From: Burkholderia glumae LMG 2196 = ATCC 33617
GTDB lineage: Bacteria; Pseudomonadota; Gammaproteobacteria; Burkholderiales; Burkholderiaceae
Reading direction: 5' to 3'
DNA: 64,000 nucleotides
NCBI RefSeq assembly: GCF_000960995.1
Contig: NZ_CP009435.1
Coordinates: forward strand, 3,038,001 to 3,102,000
Of the stretch, positions 52,953-64,000 are shown piece after piece. A program made the translations under genes and the position numbers. How positions within the stretch are numbered: position 1 is the stretch's first letter; each line of letters opens with the position of its first letter. The notes under the pieces were generated by a model. It was not told the origin of the DNA, searched no databases, and was given only the letters and a program-made list of their open reading frames with translations.

Positions 52953-53690
52953 TCAGCCCGCGACGCCCACGGCGCCCACGGCGCCCGCATGCGCTTGCGC
53001 CGGTGCCTGACGCGGCACCTCGGTCGTCAGGTCGATCAGTTCGCGCGCGGCCGCCTCCGCCGCGGGCGCGTCGCGCTGCTCGATCGCCACGACGATGCGC
53101 TCGTGCAGGCCCACCAGCCGCTCGTGGTTGCCTTCACGGTTGGCCGCCTGCGCGCGCACCAGCCGCAGCGCGCCGCAGACGATCGCGCTCATCTGCTGGT
53201 AGAACTGGTTGCCGCTCGCCTGAACGATGCGCGCATGCAAACGCTCGTCGGCGGCGTCGTAGTTCGCCTCGCCCGGCTCGAGCATGCGGAATGCCTCGAA
53301 GGCTTCACGAATACCGGCGATCTCCGCCGCGTTCGCGCGCTCGGCGGCCTGCCCCGTCGCGCGCGGTTCGATCAGCATGCGGAATTCGAGCACGTCGCGC
53401 ATGAACTGCGGGTCCGGTTTCGCACGGAAGCGCCAGTTCACCACGTCCTCGTCGATCATGCGCCAGTCGCGCATCGGTCTGACGCGCGTGCCCACTTTCG
53501 GACGCACATCGAGCATGTCACGCGCGAGCAACATCGACAGGGCTTCGCGCATCACCGTCCGGCTGACGTCGAAATCCCTCGACAGCACGTCCTGAGGCGG
53601 CAGGATGCCGCCGTACTTGTCTTCCACGATCCCCGTGACGAGCCCGTCCATTACCTTGCTGACGAGCGACCTGTCTTTTGTCTGTTCCAT
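52953..53690 (-). CDS. GntR-family transcriptional regulator (FadR/FCD type)
   Basis: 245 residues with an N-terminal winged helix (GGILPPQDVLSRDFDVSRTV, then MREALSMLLARDML) and a C-terminal FCD ligand domain (LEFRMLIEPRATGQAAERA, DERLHARIVQASGNQFY) with the metal-binding Asp/His pattern. Such regulators usually respond to sugar acids. It is 124 bp upstream of the Gfo/Idh gene on the same strand, which it may control. Confidence 0.92.
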   Translation of the reverse strand: MEQTKDRSLVSKVMDGLVTGIVEDKYGGILPPQDVLSRDFDVSRTVMREALSMLLARDMLDVRPKVGTRVRPMRDWRMIDEDVVNWRFRAKPDPQFMRDVLEFRMLIEPRATGQAAERANAAEIAGIREAFEAFRMLEPGEANYDAADERLHARIVQASGNQFYQQMSAIVCGALRLVRAQAANREGNHERLVGLHERIVVAIEQRDAPAAEAAARELIDLTTEVPRQAPAQAHAGAVGAVGVAG

Positions 53691-53889
53691 ACGAGAACTC
53701 CCCGTTACTTATCTGTGCTGGCGTACTGCCCCGCAGTTAGGCCTGGCCCCCTTTCTCTCGTTTTATTGGAAATGTACGCGACACTATTCTTCGTATGTTC
53801 GATACATTGCTGAGTTCGCGATCGCAATGCTATCTAGTAAACACCTGACAGGGTAATCCCTCTTAGGATTTCGTTTAGATATCCTATAG

Positions 53890-53927
53890 CAAAAAAAAAG
53901 CCCGACGGGCTCGGAAAAACCGTCGGG
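53890..53927 (-). terminator. Rho-independent terminator of rpiA
   Basis: CCCGACGG (53901-53908) pairs with CCGTCGGG (53920-53927); read on the minus strand the stem is followed by a run of nine T. It lies 100 bp beyond the rpiA stop. Confidence 0.85.
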
Positions 53928-54025
53928 TGAATTGTCGGCATCGCAAAACGTTTGCGGCCGAGGATGCCTCGGGACGCGCTGCCGCAAGATCGCAAATCGC
54001 GTCGCAATGGTTTTTAAACTCTCGC

Positions 54026-54721
54026 TTAAACGCCGCGATAATCGATCGTCTCCACGCCGGCGGGGCCGCCGAGCAGGCACAGATCGGCGCCGCGCTGGGC
54101 GAACAGGCCGACCGTGACGACGCCGGGCCAGCCGTTGACCGTGGCCTCCAACCCGCGCGGATCGGTGATGGCAAGCCCCTTCACGTCGAGGATCTCGTTG
54201 CCGTTATCGGTCAGGTAAGGCGTGCCGTCGCCCGTGACGCGCAGCACCGGCACGCCGCCCAGCGCGGTCAGCCGGCGGCCGATCGCGGTGCGCGCCATCG
54301 GCACCACTTCCACCGGCAGCGGAAACGCGCCGAGTGTCGCGACGCGCTTGCTCGCGTCGGCAATGCAGACGAAGGTGGCCGATACCGAGGCCACGATCTT
54401 CTCGCGCGTGAGCGCCCCGCCGCCGCCCTTGATCATCGCGCCGCTCGCATCGATCTCGTCGGCGCCGTCCACGTAGACCTGCAGGCCGTCGATCTGGTTG
54501 AGATCGAACACGCGGATGCCGTGCGATGCCAGACGCTGCGTGGTGGCGATCGAGCTCGACACCGCGCCGCGATAGCGCGTCTTGATCGCGGCCAGCGCGT
54601 CGATGAAGCAGTTCGCGGTGGATCCGGTGCCGACGCCGATCACCGAGCCTTCCGGCACGTTCGCCAGCACATAATCGGCGGCCGCCTGGCCGACGAGGCG
54701 CTTGAGTTCGTCTTGAGTCAT
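54026..54721 (-). CDS. rpiA: Ribose-5-phosphate isomerase A
   Basis: 231 residues. GVGTGSTANCFIDAL, VYVDGADEID, and MIKGGGGALTREKI with catalytic Glu are the standard RpiA motifs. It interconverts ribose-5-phosphate and ribulose-5-phosphate in the pentose phosphate pathway. A terminator hairpin follows. Confidence 0.96.
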   Translation of the reverse strand: MTQDELKRLVGQAAADYVLANVPEGSVIGVGTGSTANCFIDALAAIKTRYRGAVSSSIATTQRLASHGIRVFDLNQIDGLQVYVDGADEIDASGAMIKGGGGALTREKIVASVSATFVCIADASKRVATLGAFPLPVEVVPMARTAIGRRLTALGGVPVLRVTGDGTPYLTDNGNEILDVKGLAITDPRGLEATVNGWPGVVTVGLFAQRGADLCLLGGPAGVETIDYRGV

Positions 54722-54937
54722 GAAAAGAGGGGAAATGCGCTGATTGCGAAAGCGGCGAGTTTACCGGACTCGTCCGGCACGGCGTCGATTTTCGTCGCGC
54801 GCGCGGCGCCGGCGCGACACTCGGCTCGCCGCAGGGACCGGACGCGCGGAGCGCCCGATGGCAAGCGGGACGGCCACGGGGATCCGCCGCCGCCCGGCCG
54901 TGCGGCGGCACCGGAAACGAGCGGAAACGCGGGGAAA

Positions 54938-55903
54938 CTACGGCGTCGTGCCGTGGCCGGCCGCGGCGGCCGGCGCCGTGATCGGCACGCCCGCATCGGG
55001 GAAATACTTGTCGAGCAGGGCCTGCGCGATCGCGTCGGTCTGCGCGTCCGGATTGCCCGAGTAGTCGGCCGGCCGGAAATGCATCTGGAACGCCGCGAAC
55101 ACGCGCCGCGTGCGCGCGTCGAGCACGCCGTCGGTCGCCACGTCGTAGCCGTAGCGCGCGAGCTTCAGCTGCAGCCCGCGCACCTCGGCCGGGTCGCCGG
55201 GCGCGCGCCCCGCCAGCCGCGCGGCCACGGTGGCGTCGTCGGGCCAGGCGCCGACGCCGGCGCGCGCGAGCGCCTGCCAAGGGAAGGCCGGACCGGGATC
55301 GATCTTGCGCTGGGGAGCGATGTCGCTGTGCGCGACCACGCGCGTCGGCGGTATCCGGTAGCGCGCGACGATGTCCTGCGCGAGCTTCACCACCGCCTCG
55401 ACCTGATCGGGCGGATAGGCCTGCCAGGTCCGGTTCGCCGGCGCGTCGAGCGGGCCGGCATTGACGATCTCGATGCCGATCGATGCCGCGTTGAGCTCGG
55501 TCGTACCCTGCCAGTCGCTGACGCCCGCGTGCCAGGCACGCTCGCTTTCCGGCACCAGTTGCAGCACGACGGGCTTGCCGTCGCGGTAGGACGGATGGCT
55601 CGGAACCAGGTAATGGGCGCTGACCTCGTCGTGGGTCAGCACGAACCGCGCGCGCTGGTCGTCCGACTCGGTGTAGTGCAGCACGAGAAAGCGCACGCGC
55701 GAATCGGCGCCGCGCGCCGGATGGCCCGTATCGGCGAGATAGCTGCCGCGATCGACGAGCGTGGGCGCGCTGCAGGCGCTCAGCAGCGCCGCGATGCAGG
55801 CCGCGGCCAGCACGCGCGCACCGTGCACACCGCCGCGCCGGCCGGCGCTACCCGCCGTCATCCTCTCCGGCCGGCGTGCGATCGGCCAGCGCCTCGTTTT
55901 CAT
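54938..55903 (-). CDS. Lipoprotein N-acetylmuramoyl-L-alanine amidase (AmiD-like)
   Basis: 321 residues from ATG 55903, with AGGAGG eight bases upstream. A lipoprotein signal ends LLSAC; the Amidase_2 domain has LVLHYTES (zinc His), ERAWHAG, NAASIGIEIVN and VVAHSDIAPQRKIDPG. A C-terminal peptidoglycan-binding domain (QLKLARYGYDVATDGVLDAR) follows. It cleaves muropeptides at the outer membrane. Bases 54,722-54,937 hold no gene. Confidence 0.92.
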   Translation of the reverse strand: MKTRRWPIARRPERMTAGSAGRRGGVHGARVLAAACIAALLSACSAPTLVDRGSYLADTGHPARGADSRVRFLVLHYTESDDQRARFVLTHDEVSAHYLVPSHPSYRDGKPVVLQLVPESERAWHAGVSDWQGTTELNAASIGIEIVNAGPLDAPANRTWQAYPPDQVEAVVKLAQDIVARYRIPPTRVVAHSDIAPQRKIDPGPAFPWQALARAGVGAWPDDATVAARLAGRAPGDPAEVRGLQLKLARYGYDVATDGVLDARTRRVFAAFQMHFRPADYSGNPDAQTDAIAQALLDKYFPDAGVPITAPAAAAGHGTTP

Positions 55904-55922
55904 CAACACGGCCTCCTGCGGC

Positions 55923-56675
55923 TTACTTCGCGGCGGCCGCCACGCGCCGCTGGCGCACGGCTTCGTACAGGCACACGCCGCTCGCCACCGACACGTTCAG
56001 GCTCTCGACGCTGCCGGCCATCGGCAGGTTCATCACGTCGTCGCAGGTATCGCGCGTGAGGCGGCGCATGCCCTCGCCCTCGGCGCCCATCACCAGCGCC
56101 ACCGGGCCGTCGAGCTTGGTCTCGTAGAGGCTCGCCGGCGCGTCGTCGGCCGTGCCGATCACCCAGACGCCCGCGTCCTTCAGCTCGCGCAGCGCGCGCG
56201 CGAGATTCGTCACCGTGATGTAGGGCACGGTGTCGGCCGCGCCGCTCGCGACCTTGGCGGCCGTCGCGTTGAGGCCGACGGCGCGGTCGCGCGGCGCGAT
56301 GATCGCGTGCGCGCCGGCCGCGTCGGCCACGCGCAAGCAGGCGCCGAGATTGTGCGGATCGGTGACGCCGTCGAGCACCAGCAGCAGTGCCGGGCCCTGA
56401 ATGCCGTCGAGCAGTTCCGCCAGGTTCTGCGCGAGCGGCAGATCCTCGACGCGCGCCACCACGCCCTGATGGCGCTCGGTGTGCGCGAGACCCCACAAGC
56501 GCGTTTCGTCGGCGGCGATCAGGCGCACGCCGGCTTCCTTCGCGGTCTGCAGGAAATCCGTCATGCGGCGATCGCGCCGGGTCTGGTCGTACAACACCTC
56601 GGCGACCGTCGACGCATCGTGCCGCAAGCGGGCGGTGACCGCGTGAAAACCGTAGAGAACCTTCAAACGTGACAT
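55923..56675 (-). CDS. rlmB: 23S rRNA (guanosine-2251-2'-O)-methyltransferase
   Basis: 250 residues from ATG 56675 (MSRLKVLYGFHAV). SpoU/TrmH motifs: LDGVTDPHNLGACLRVADAA, ALVMGAEGEGMRRL and NLPMAGSVESLNVSVASGV, the SAM-binding knot. The N-terminal substrate-binding domain is present. It directly follows rnr, as in many proteobacteria. Confidence 0.95.
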   Translation of the reverse strand: MSRLKVLYGFHAVTARLRHDASTVAEVLYDQTRRDRRMTDFLQTAKEAGVRLIAADETRLWGLAHTERHQGVVARVEDLPLAQNLAELLDGIQGPALLLVLDGVTDPHNLGACLRVADAAGAHAIIAPRDRAVGLNATAAKVASGAADTVPYITVTNLARALRELKDAGVWVIGTADDAPASLYETKLDGPVALVMGAEGEGMRRLTRDTCDDVMNLPMAGSVESLNVSVASGVCLYEAVRQRRVAAAAK

Positions 56676-56830
56676 GACTGAGCAACCTTCGTCTTGACGC
56701 GGGGCGCGGCCGGCGCGCCTCGCGAGCATTGCAAACGGAAGCGCCGCGTTGCCGGCCTCGCAGCCGGACAACGCGGCGTCTTCGATTCATCGACCGCCCG
56801 GGCCGGCGCACGGCGGCGCCGGCCGCGGCG

Positions 56831-59296
<2,466 letters not shown>

Positions 59297-59458
59297 GGGC
59301 TTGTCGATGGTTGTTCTCGTTGCGTGGACTACCTGTCCGGTTCGAACGATCGGACGCCAGGTTGCGGGTCATTCTATCACCCGACGCCGCGCCGAAAACC
59401 GAGAAACGGGGCACGAGGCGGGCAAGCGGACCGATCCCGGCGCCGATGCAAAAAGATA

Positions 59459-59486
59459 TTGACACAATTATTCGCGCTGCTATGAT
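59459..59486 (+). promoter_or_regulatory. Promoter of tRNA-Leu copy 1
   Basis: TTGACA and TATGAT with a 16-bp spacer, 25 bp upstream of the tRNA 5' end. Confidence 0.75.
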
Positions 59487-59511
59487 TGCGGTCTTGCTTG
59501 ATGCAGCTTGT

Positions 59512-59598
59512 GCCCAGGTGGCGGAATTGGTAGACGCACTAGGTTCAGGTCCTAGCGGTGGCAACATCGTGGAGGTTCGAGTCCTCTCCTGGGCACCA
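59512..59598 (+). tRNA. tRNA-Leu (CAG), copy 1
   Basis: 87 bases with encoded CCA. The acceptor stem GCCCAGG/CCTGGGC, a long class II variable arm, and the anticodon loop TTCAGGT with CAG identify tRNA-Leu for CUG, the commonest Leu codon in GC-rich genomes. It shares the same leader (GTCTTGCTTGATGCAGCTTG) with copy 3. Confidence 0.96.
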
Positions 59599-59608
59599 CA
59601 AGTTTAAG

Positions 59609-59634
59609 AAAGGCCGGCTCAACGCCGGCCTTTC
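59609..59634 (+). terminator. Terminator of tRNA-Leu copy 1
   Basis: AAAGGCCGGC and GCCGGCCTTT pair around TCAAC. The same cassette follows copies 2 and 3. Confidence 0.88.
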
Positions 59635-59732
59635 TCATTGCTGCCCGGCAGGCACGGAGCCCGCGCCGCTTGCCGGGACGCCGCTCGCGAAACGCGGGAC
59701 GGCGAGCAACGGACAGCAAGCAGCCCAACCGT

Positions 59733-60788
59733 TCATCCCGCCCCCACCAGATACCGCGTCAGCGCCGCCGTCGACATCTCGCGCGCGAGCCGCGCCGCCT
59801 GCCCCGCCCACATGTTGCTGAAGTCGGCCCGGCCGGCCTTCTCGGTGACGGTGCGCAGCGGCACGAGCGCGCCGCCCGCGGTCGGAAACACCGGCGCCGC
59901 CGCCGAGATCGGCCCGATCTCGCGCATCAGCCGGTTCGTGATGCCGCGCGCCGGGCGGCCCGTAAACAAATTGGTCAGCGCCGTCTGGTCCTCGCCGGCC
60001 GTGCGCAGCGCCTCGCGATGGAACGCGCTGATCTTCGCCTCGGGCGTCAGCAGGTAGGCCGTGCCGATCTGCACGGCCGAGGCGCCGAGCGCGAACGCGG
60101 CCTGCACACCGCGCGGGTCGGCGATGCCGCCCGCGGCGATCACCGGCACCGGCACCGCATCGACGATCTGCGGCACCAGCGCGATGGTGCCGACCTGGGT
60201 CGACATGTCGTCCGACAGGAAATTGCCGCGATGGCCGCCCGCCTCATAGCCCATCGCGATGATCGCGTCCACGCCGCGCTCGGCCAGCCAGCGCGCCTCC
60301 GCAACCGTCGTCGCCGACGAGATCACGCGCGCGCCGGCGCGCTTCACGCGCTCGACGAGCCGCGTCTCGGGCAGGCCGAAGTGGAAGCTGACCACTTCCG
60401 GCCGGTACGCCTCGACGATCTCGCAATAGGCGTCGCTGAACGGCGCGCGGCTCGACGAGGGCACGGGCTCGGCAGGATCGAGCCCGAGTTCGACGTAATA
60501 GCGCGCGAGCGCCGCGCGCCACGCCATCTGCGCGGCGGGGTCGGGCGCCGGGTCGGTATGCGAGAAGAAATTGACGTTGATCGGCTTGCGTGTCGCGCCG
60601 CGAATCTGGTCGAGCGCGGCCTTCATCTGCTCGACCGACAGCAGCGCGGCCGGCAGCGAGCCGAGGCCGCCCGCCTCGCTCGCCGCGATCACCATCGCGG
60701 CCGTGGTCGCGCCCGCCATCGGGGCCTGGATGATCGGCAACTCGATGCCGAACAGATCGAGGATACGCGTGTCGTGCCAGTTGCCCAT
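59733..60788 (-). CDS. Nitronate monooxygenase / 2-nitropropane dioxygenase-type flavoprotein
   Basis: 351 residues from ATG 60788; the frame is open a little further upstream. A TIM-barrel FMN protein with PIIQAPMAGATTAAMV, INVNFFSHT, AIIAMGYEAGGHRG with the active-site His, VIAAGGIADPRGVQAA and VQIGTAYLLTPEA. The family oxidises nitronates such as propionate-3-nitronate; some members act as enoyl reductases. It lies between tRNA-Leu copies 1 and 2, on the opposite strand. Confidence 0.92.
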   Translation of the reverse strand: MGNWHDTRILDLFGIELPIIQAPMAGATTAAMVIAASEAGGLGSLPAALLSVEQMKAALDQIRGATRKPINVNFFSHTDPAPDPAAQMAWRAALARYYVELGLDPAEPVPSSSRAPFSDAYCEIVEAYRPEVVSFHFGLPETRLVERVKRAGARVISSATTVAEARWLAERGVDAIIAMGYEAGGHRGNFLSDDMSTQVGTIALVPQIVDAVPVPVIAAGGIADPRGVQAAFALGASAVQIGTAYLLTPEAKISAFHREALRTAGEDQTALTNLFTGRPARGITNRLMREIGPISAAAPVFPTAGGALVPLRTVTEKAGRADFSNMWAGQAARLAREMSTAALTRYLVGAG

Positions 60789-61131
60789 GCGTGCATGCTC
60801 CAGCGAATGATGCAGTGAGTGGCGCCCGGCCAGCGCGGGGCGCATGATGGCCTTCACGCGCCATCGTACCGTAGCCGGCCGCCGGACGGCGCCGGACGGT
60901 GCGCTATCGCGGATCTACCGGGGACGATCGCGCTCACGCGCACGCCGCGCTTCGCGCGCCGGCTCGCAGGCCCGTGAGCGCGGAGCCTGGCGGTGAATTC
61001 GGCGGCCGGCGCGCGAAGTCCTGCCGTCGCGAATCGCCGCCGATCATCTGCGGCATGTGCCTGACGCGGCCCGGCCGTGGTCTCAGGCAAGAACGGCGAA
61101 GCGGAAGCGCCGCCGCGCCCATCGAAAAGCG
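60789..61131. other. Intergenic, no supported gene
   Basis: Very GC-rich spacer between the flavoprotein start and the promoter of tRNA-Leu copy 2. Short frames on both strands show no family or start signal. Confidence 0.45.
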
Positions 61132-61159
61132 TTGACACATCGATCCGGTACGCTATAAT
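61132..61159 (+). promoter_or_regulatory. Promoter of tRNA-Leu copy 2
   Basis: Perfect TTGACA and TATAAT with a 16-bp spacer, 27 bp upstream of the tRNA. Confidence 0.85.
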
Positions 61160-61186
61160 CACTTTCTTGCTTGTTAAGCTGGTTGT

Positions 61187-61273
61187 GCCCAGGTGGCGGA
61201 ATTGGTAGACGCACTAGGTTCAGGTCCTAGCGGTGGCAACACCGTGGAGGTTCGAGTCCTCTCCTGGGCACCA
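61187..61273 (+). tRNA. tRNA-Leu (CAG), copy 2
   Basis: 87 bases, same as copy 1 apart from a T to C change in the variable arm (AACACCG for AACATCG). Anticodon CAG, CCA encoded. Its leader differs from those of copies 1 and 3. Confidence 0.96.
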
Positions 61274-61283
61274 CAAGTTTAAG

Positions 61284-61310
61284 AAAGGCCGGCTCAACGC
61301 CGGCCTTTTT
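61284..61310 (+). terminator. Terminator of tRNA-Leu copy 2
   Basis: Same AAAGGCCGGC/GCCGGCCTTT stem as copy 1, ending in T5. Confidence 0.9.
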
Positions 61311-61372
61311 CATTTCCGCACGATCTCATGCCGTGCGGCCGGCAACGGACATCGATTTGGCCCGAAAAAGCA

Positions 61373-61400
61373 TTGACAGGTTCGTGGAGCGCTTTATAAT
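61373..61400 (+). promoter_or_regulatory. Promoter of tRNA-Leu copy 3
   Basis: Perfect TTGACA and TATAAT with a 16-bp spacer, 25 bp upstream of the tRNA. Confidence 0.85.
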
Positions 61401-61425
61401 CTCGGTCTTGCTTGATGCAGCTTGT

Positions 61426-61512
61426 GCCCAGGTGGCGGAATTGGTAGACGCACTAGGTTCAGGTCCTAGCGGTGGCAACATCGTGGAGGTTCGAGTCCTC
61501 TCCTGGGCACCA
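61426..61512 (+). tRNA. tRNA-Leu (CAG), copy 3
   Basis: 87 bases, identical to copy 1 including the preceding leader bases, so one arose from the other by a recent duplication or gene conversion. Anticodon CAG, CCA encoded. Confidence 0.96.
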
Positions 61513-61522
61513 CAAGTTTAAG

Positions 61523-61549
61523 AAAGGCCGGCTAAACGCCGGCCTTTTT
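61523..61549 (+). terminator. Terminator of tRNA-Leu copy 3
   Basis: Same stem with loop TAAAC instead of TCAAC, followed by T5. Confidence 0.9.
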
Positions 61550-61626
61550 CATTGCTGCCCGGAAAGCAGCATGCCTGAGCCATGGGCGGGCACGAGGCTT
61601 CGTGAAGCGACGCGTCAAGTCAGGCC

Positions 61627-63348
61627 TCACCCTGCCAGCCGCCCCACCGCATCATCGACGCTCAACTCCGAGAGCGCGTCCTCACCGAGCCCCCCGCCAC
61701 TGGCTCGCCGCAGCACCTCGAGCACTTCCGGCTTCAAGCGCACCAGCGCCAGCCGCCAGCCGCGCGCCTCGCATTCGGCGGCGAACGTGATCAGCGCCTC
61801 GATCGCGGTGCCATCGAGATCCGGCGATTCCTCGAGGCTCAGCACCACCGTCCGCAGCCCCCTGACCGCGCGCCCCAGTTGCCGAACCCGCCCCAGCACG
61901 CGCTCCGCGTTCGCGAAGAACAGCTGCCCCTCGGGTCGGACGATCAGCATGCCCGGCACCGGCGTCGCATCGGCATGATTGCGCACGTCGACGAAATCGC
62001 GGCTGTCGCGCAGCCGGCCCAACTCGCTGAGCTTCGGCTCGGACAGCTTGCGCACGGTCAGCAGCAGGCTCGCCGCGATCGCCGCGAGCAGGCCGTTCAG
62101 CACGCCGAGCACGAGCACCGCGAGAATCGCGGCGAGCGCCAGCAGCCGGTCGCGGTGCCAGAGCCAATACGGCCGGAACACGGCCGGATGCAGCGAGTGG
62201 CTGACCGCGAAGATCACGATCGCGGCGAGCACCGGCTCCGGCGTGCGCGCGAGCTGCGGCAGCAGCAGCCAGACGATCAACCCGATCACCACGGCCGCGC
62301 ACGCGCCCGCGAGCCGGCTCTGCGCGCCGGCCGCCTCGTTGGCCGAGCTCGCCGAATAACCGGCGCCCACGGGCATGCCATGCAGCAGACCCGATACCAG
62401 GTTCGCGCAGCCGAGCGCGACCAGATCGCGATTCGGCGCGATCGCGTCGCCGTGCTTCAGCGCGAAATTGCGGATCGAGCCATACGATTCGGCATACAGG
62501 ATCAGCATCAGCGCGAAGCCGAGCTCCACGGTCTGCGTCCAGCCGGCGCGATCGAGCGACGGCAGCCCGAACGAGAGATGCTGCAGGTCGATATGCCCGA
62601 CCACGGCGATGCCATGAGCTGCCCAGTCGATCCCATAACCGGCCGCGATGCCGAGCACGATCACGATCAGCGTGGCCGGCACGCGCGAGCGCCGGCCGAG
62701 CGCGAACAGGATCGCGAGCGCCGCGGCGCCGAGCGCGAGGCTGGCGAGGTTGGCGTGCGGCAGGCCGCGCACGAGGTCCAGCGCCACCTGCGGCGTATCG
62801 CTGTGATGCACGGGGACCACGAGGATCTTCGGCAACTGCTTGATCACGATCGTCAGCGCGAGCCCGAACGTGAAGCCGCGCAGCACGGGCCGCGCGATGA
62901 AGTCCGAGATGCCGCCGAGCCGCGCGGCGCCCGCGATCACGAACAGCAGGCCGGTGGCGGCCACCAGCGCGGCCGCGAGCGCAAGCTGCTCGGCCGCGCT
63001 GGTGCCGGTCTCGGACAGCACGGTGGCGGCCAGCACGGCGGCCGACGACGAGGTCGACGAGACGATCGCGAAGCGGCTGCTGCCGAGCGCCGCGTAGACC
63101 ACCAGCCCGACCAGCAGCGCGATCAGGCCGGCCTGCGGCGGCAGGTTCGCGAGCCCGGCATAGGCGACCGCCTCGGGAATCAGCAGCCCGGCGATCGACA
63201 GGCCGGCCAGCGCGTCGCGCCAGCGCCGCGCGCCGCGCGTCGGGTCGGGCGCGGCGCGCGGCGAAACATGAGCGGCATCGTGCGGCATCGCCTCGGACAC
63301 CGCCCGCGTCGACGTCGGCCGGATCACGGCATGGCGCGACTGGCGCAT
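61627..63348 (-). CDS. SulP-family anion transporter with STAS domain
   Basis: 573 residues from ATG 63348, one base after the stop of the upstream ParB-like gene. The SulP signature region is present: DALAGLSIAGLLIPEAVAYA followed by GLANLPPQAGLIA, many membrane helices, NLVSGLLHGMPVGAGYSASS, and a cytoplasmic C-terminal STAS domain (FANAERVLGRVRQL, VVLSLEESPDLDGTAIEALI). Probable sulfate, bicarbonate or dicarboxylate transporter; substrate not decided. The much longer open frame upstream is not credible. Confidence 0.92.
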   Translation of the reverse strand: MRQSRHAVIRPTSTRAVSEAMPHDAAHVSPRAAPDPTRGARRWRDALAGLSIAGLLIPEAVAYAGLANLPPQAGLIALLVGLVVYAALGSSRFAIVSSTSSSAAVLAATVLSETGTSAAEQLALAAALVAATGLLFVIAGAARLGGISDFIARPVLRGFTFGLALTIVIKQLPKILVVPVHHSDTPQVALDLVRGLPHANLASLALGAAALAILFALGRRSRVPATLIVIVLGIAAGYGIDWAAHGIAVVGHIDLQHLSFGLPSLDRAGWTQTVELGFALMLILYAESYGSIRNFALKHGDAIAPNRDLVALGCANLVSGLLHGMPVGAGYSASSANEAAGAQSRLAGACAAVVIGLIVWLLLPQLARTPEPVLAAIVIFAVSHSLHPAVFRPYWLWHRDRLLALAAILAVLVLGVLNGLLAAIAASLLLTVRKLSEPKLSELGRLRDSRDFVDVRNHADATPVPGMLIVRPEGQLFFANAERVLGRVRQLGRAVRGLRTVVLSLEESPDLDGTAIEALITFAAECEARGWRLALVRLKPEVLEVLRRASGGGLGEDALSELSVDDAVGRLAG

Positions 63349-63349
63349 C

Positions 63350-63976
63350 TCAGGGCCTCGGCTCGAACACGCCGGACCAGCCAGGCAGATAGCGTGCGTC
63401 GGGCGCATGCGCATGGGCGAGCGCCGCGTCGAGCGCCTTCGAGAAATGCTTGCGCACCGTGGCGAGCGGGATCTTCGTGCGCAGGTAGTCGGCCCACAGG
63501 AATTCGCTGAACGGCGTGGCATCCTTCGCGTAGCCGCCCGCGGTGCGCAGCTCGCCCGCCAGGCTGCGATACGGGTCGTCGCTCAGCCCGGTCAGCCGGA
63601 CGGGCAGGCGGTCGTAAGCGTGGCGCGCGCCGTCCGGCCCGAACGGATGTACCCACTGGTTGTGCTCCATCATGCGCCAGAAGATCGTCTCGTCGAGCCA
63701 GGACAGATCCTTCAGCAGCATCACCTTCACCTCGCTCACCTCCTCCTCGAGCAGCGCCAGCCCGAGATGATGGTGATCGACGATGAACAGCGCGTTGCCG
63801 GGGCCGGTCACGGCCGGAAACCAGTGCAGCTCGATCTCGTCGCGGCGCGCCTGCTTGCCGAGCGACTTCCAATGCTTGCGCTTGGCCTTTACCTCGCGAT
63901 AGCCGACGCTCATCTGCGTCGGTCGCAAGCTTTCGAGACGGGCGGGAATCAGGTGGACGTCGCGGCCGAGCGCCAT
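63350..63976 (-). CDS. ParB-like nuclease family protein (ParBc_2)
   Basis: 208 residues with the ParBc_2 pattern: LRPTQMSVGYREVKAKRKHW near the N-terminus and GNALFIVDHHHLGLALLEE. Not a chromosome-partition protein; members of this family are uncharacterised. One base separates its TGA from the SulP start, so they are probably translated together. Bases 63,977-64,000 contain its upstream region only. Confidence 0.88.
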   Translation of the reverse strand: MALGRDVHLIPARLESLRPTQMSVGYREVKAKRKHWKSLGKQARRDEIELHWFPAVTGPGNALFIVDHHHLGLALLEEEVSEVKVMLLKDLSWLDETIFWRMMEHNQWVHPFGPDGARHAYDRLPVRLTGLSDDPYRSLAGELRTAGGYAKDATPFSEFLWADYLRTKIPLATVRKHFSKALDAALAHAHAPDARYLPGWSGVFEPRP

Positions 63977-64000
63977 GGTGTGCTCCGGTGAAAAGGATTC

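Overview
This window looks like a chromosome segment of a Burkholderia-type betaproteobacterium. The right half carries GC-rich housekeeping genes in an order and style I associate with Burkholderia: aat, bpt, pyrD, rpiA, rlmB, rnr, tRNA-Leu(CAG) and an ssu sulfonate operon. The species cannot be fixed by eye. The left 26.5 kb uses visibly less GC-rich codons and looks acquired.

Bases 1-26,516 hold most of a biosynthetic gene cluster that I cannot match to a known product; its left end lies outside the window. It combines a single-module NRPS (C-A-PCP), a free acyl carrier protein, a type II thioesterase with a changed triad, and an MFS exporter. It also has an unusually dense set of phosphate and nucleotide enzymes: two nucleotidyltransferase-fold proteins, an APH-fold kinase, three paralogous proteins with a nucleoside-diphosphate-kinase-like domain, a CDP-alcohol phosphatidyltransferase and an LpxH-like metallophosphatase. 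A class V aminotransferase, a Gfo/Idh and an MDR dehydrogenase, a bicupin, an SDR epimerase, a class C26 gamma-glutamyl hydrolase, a secreted PAP2/vanadium-haloperoxidase-like protein and a PhyH-family protein with an HxG facial motif (the mark of Fe(II)/2OG halogenases) complete it. My inference is that a beta-amino-acid-like unit is loaded on the NRPS, and that an alcohol is phosphorylated, nucleotidylated and joined through a phosphodiester. The compound may be chlorinated and may leave the cell in a masked form.

The cluster has been hit by insertion sequences. An IS5-family copy sits 10 bp upstream of one NDK-like gene, an IS110 remnant abuts a second, and an IS481-family copy splits a translationally coupled metallophosphatase/phosphatidyltransferase pair. 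From 26.76 to 36.3 kb lies an insertion-sequence island with Russian-doll nesting: IS481-like > IS3 (IS2 group) > IS66 > IS481-like. Most boundaries can be read to the base from target duplications. An IS5 copy, an IS3 (IS51-type) element and IS256/IS701 scraps flank it.

Bases 36.4-42.2 kb hold two small conserved-looking genes, a Mop-type molybdopterin-binding protein, ssuBCD without ssuA or ssuE, a small membrane protein and an EmrE-type SMR transporter coupled to an unknown gene. An initiator tRNA-fMet (42,160) is followed by a decayed tyrosine recombinase and a small island to about 46.35 kb, containing an unknown AT-rich gene and a DUF1493/membrane-protein pair.

Bases 46.4-64 kb are ordinary core genome: Nudix hydrolase, aat, bpt, pyrD, part of an amino-acid ABC transporter, a Gfo/Idh oxidoreductase with a GntR regulator, rpiA, an AmiD-like amidase, rlmB, rnr, three tRNA-Leu(CAG) genes each with its own promoter and terminator, a nitronate-monooxygenase-type flavoprotein, a SulP transporter and a ParB-like protein.
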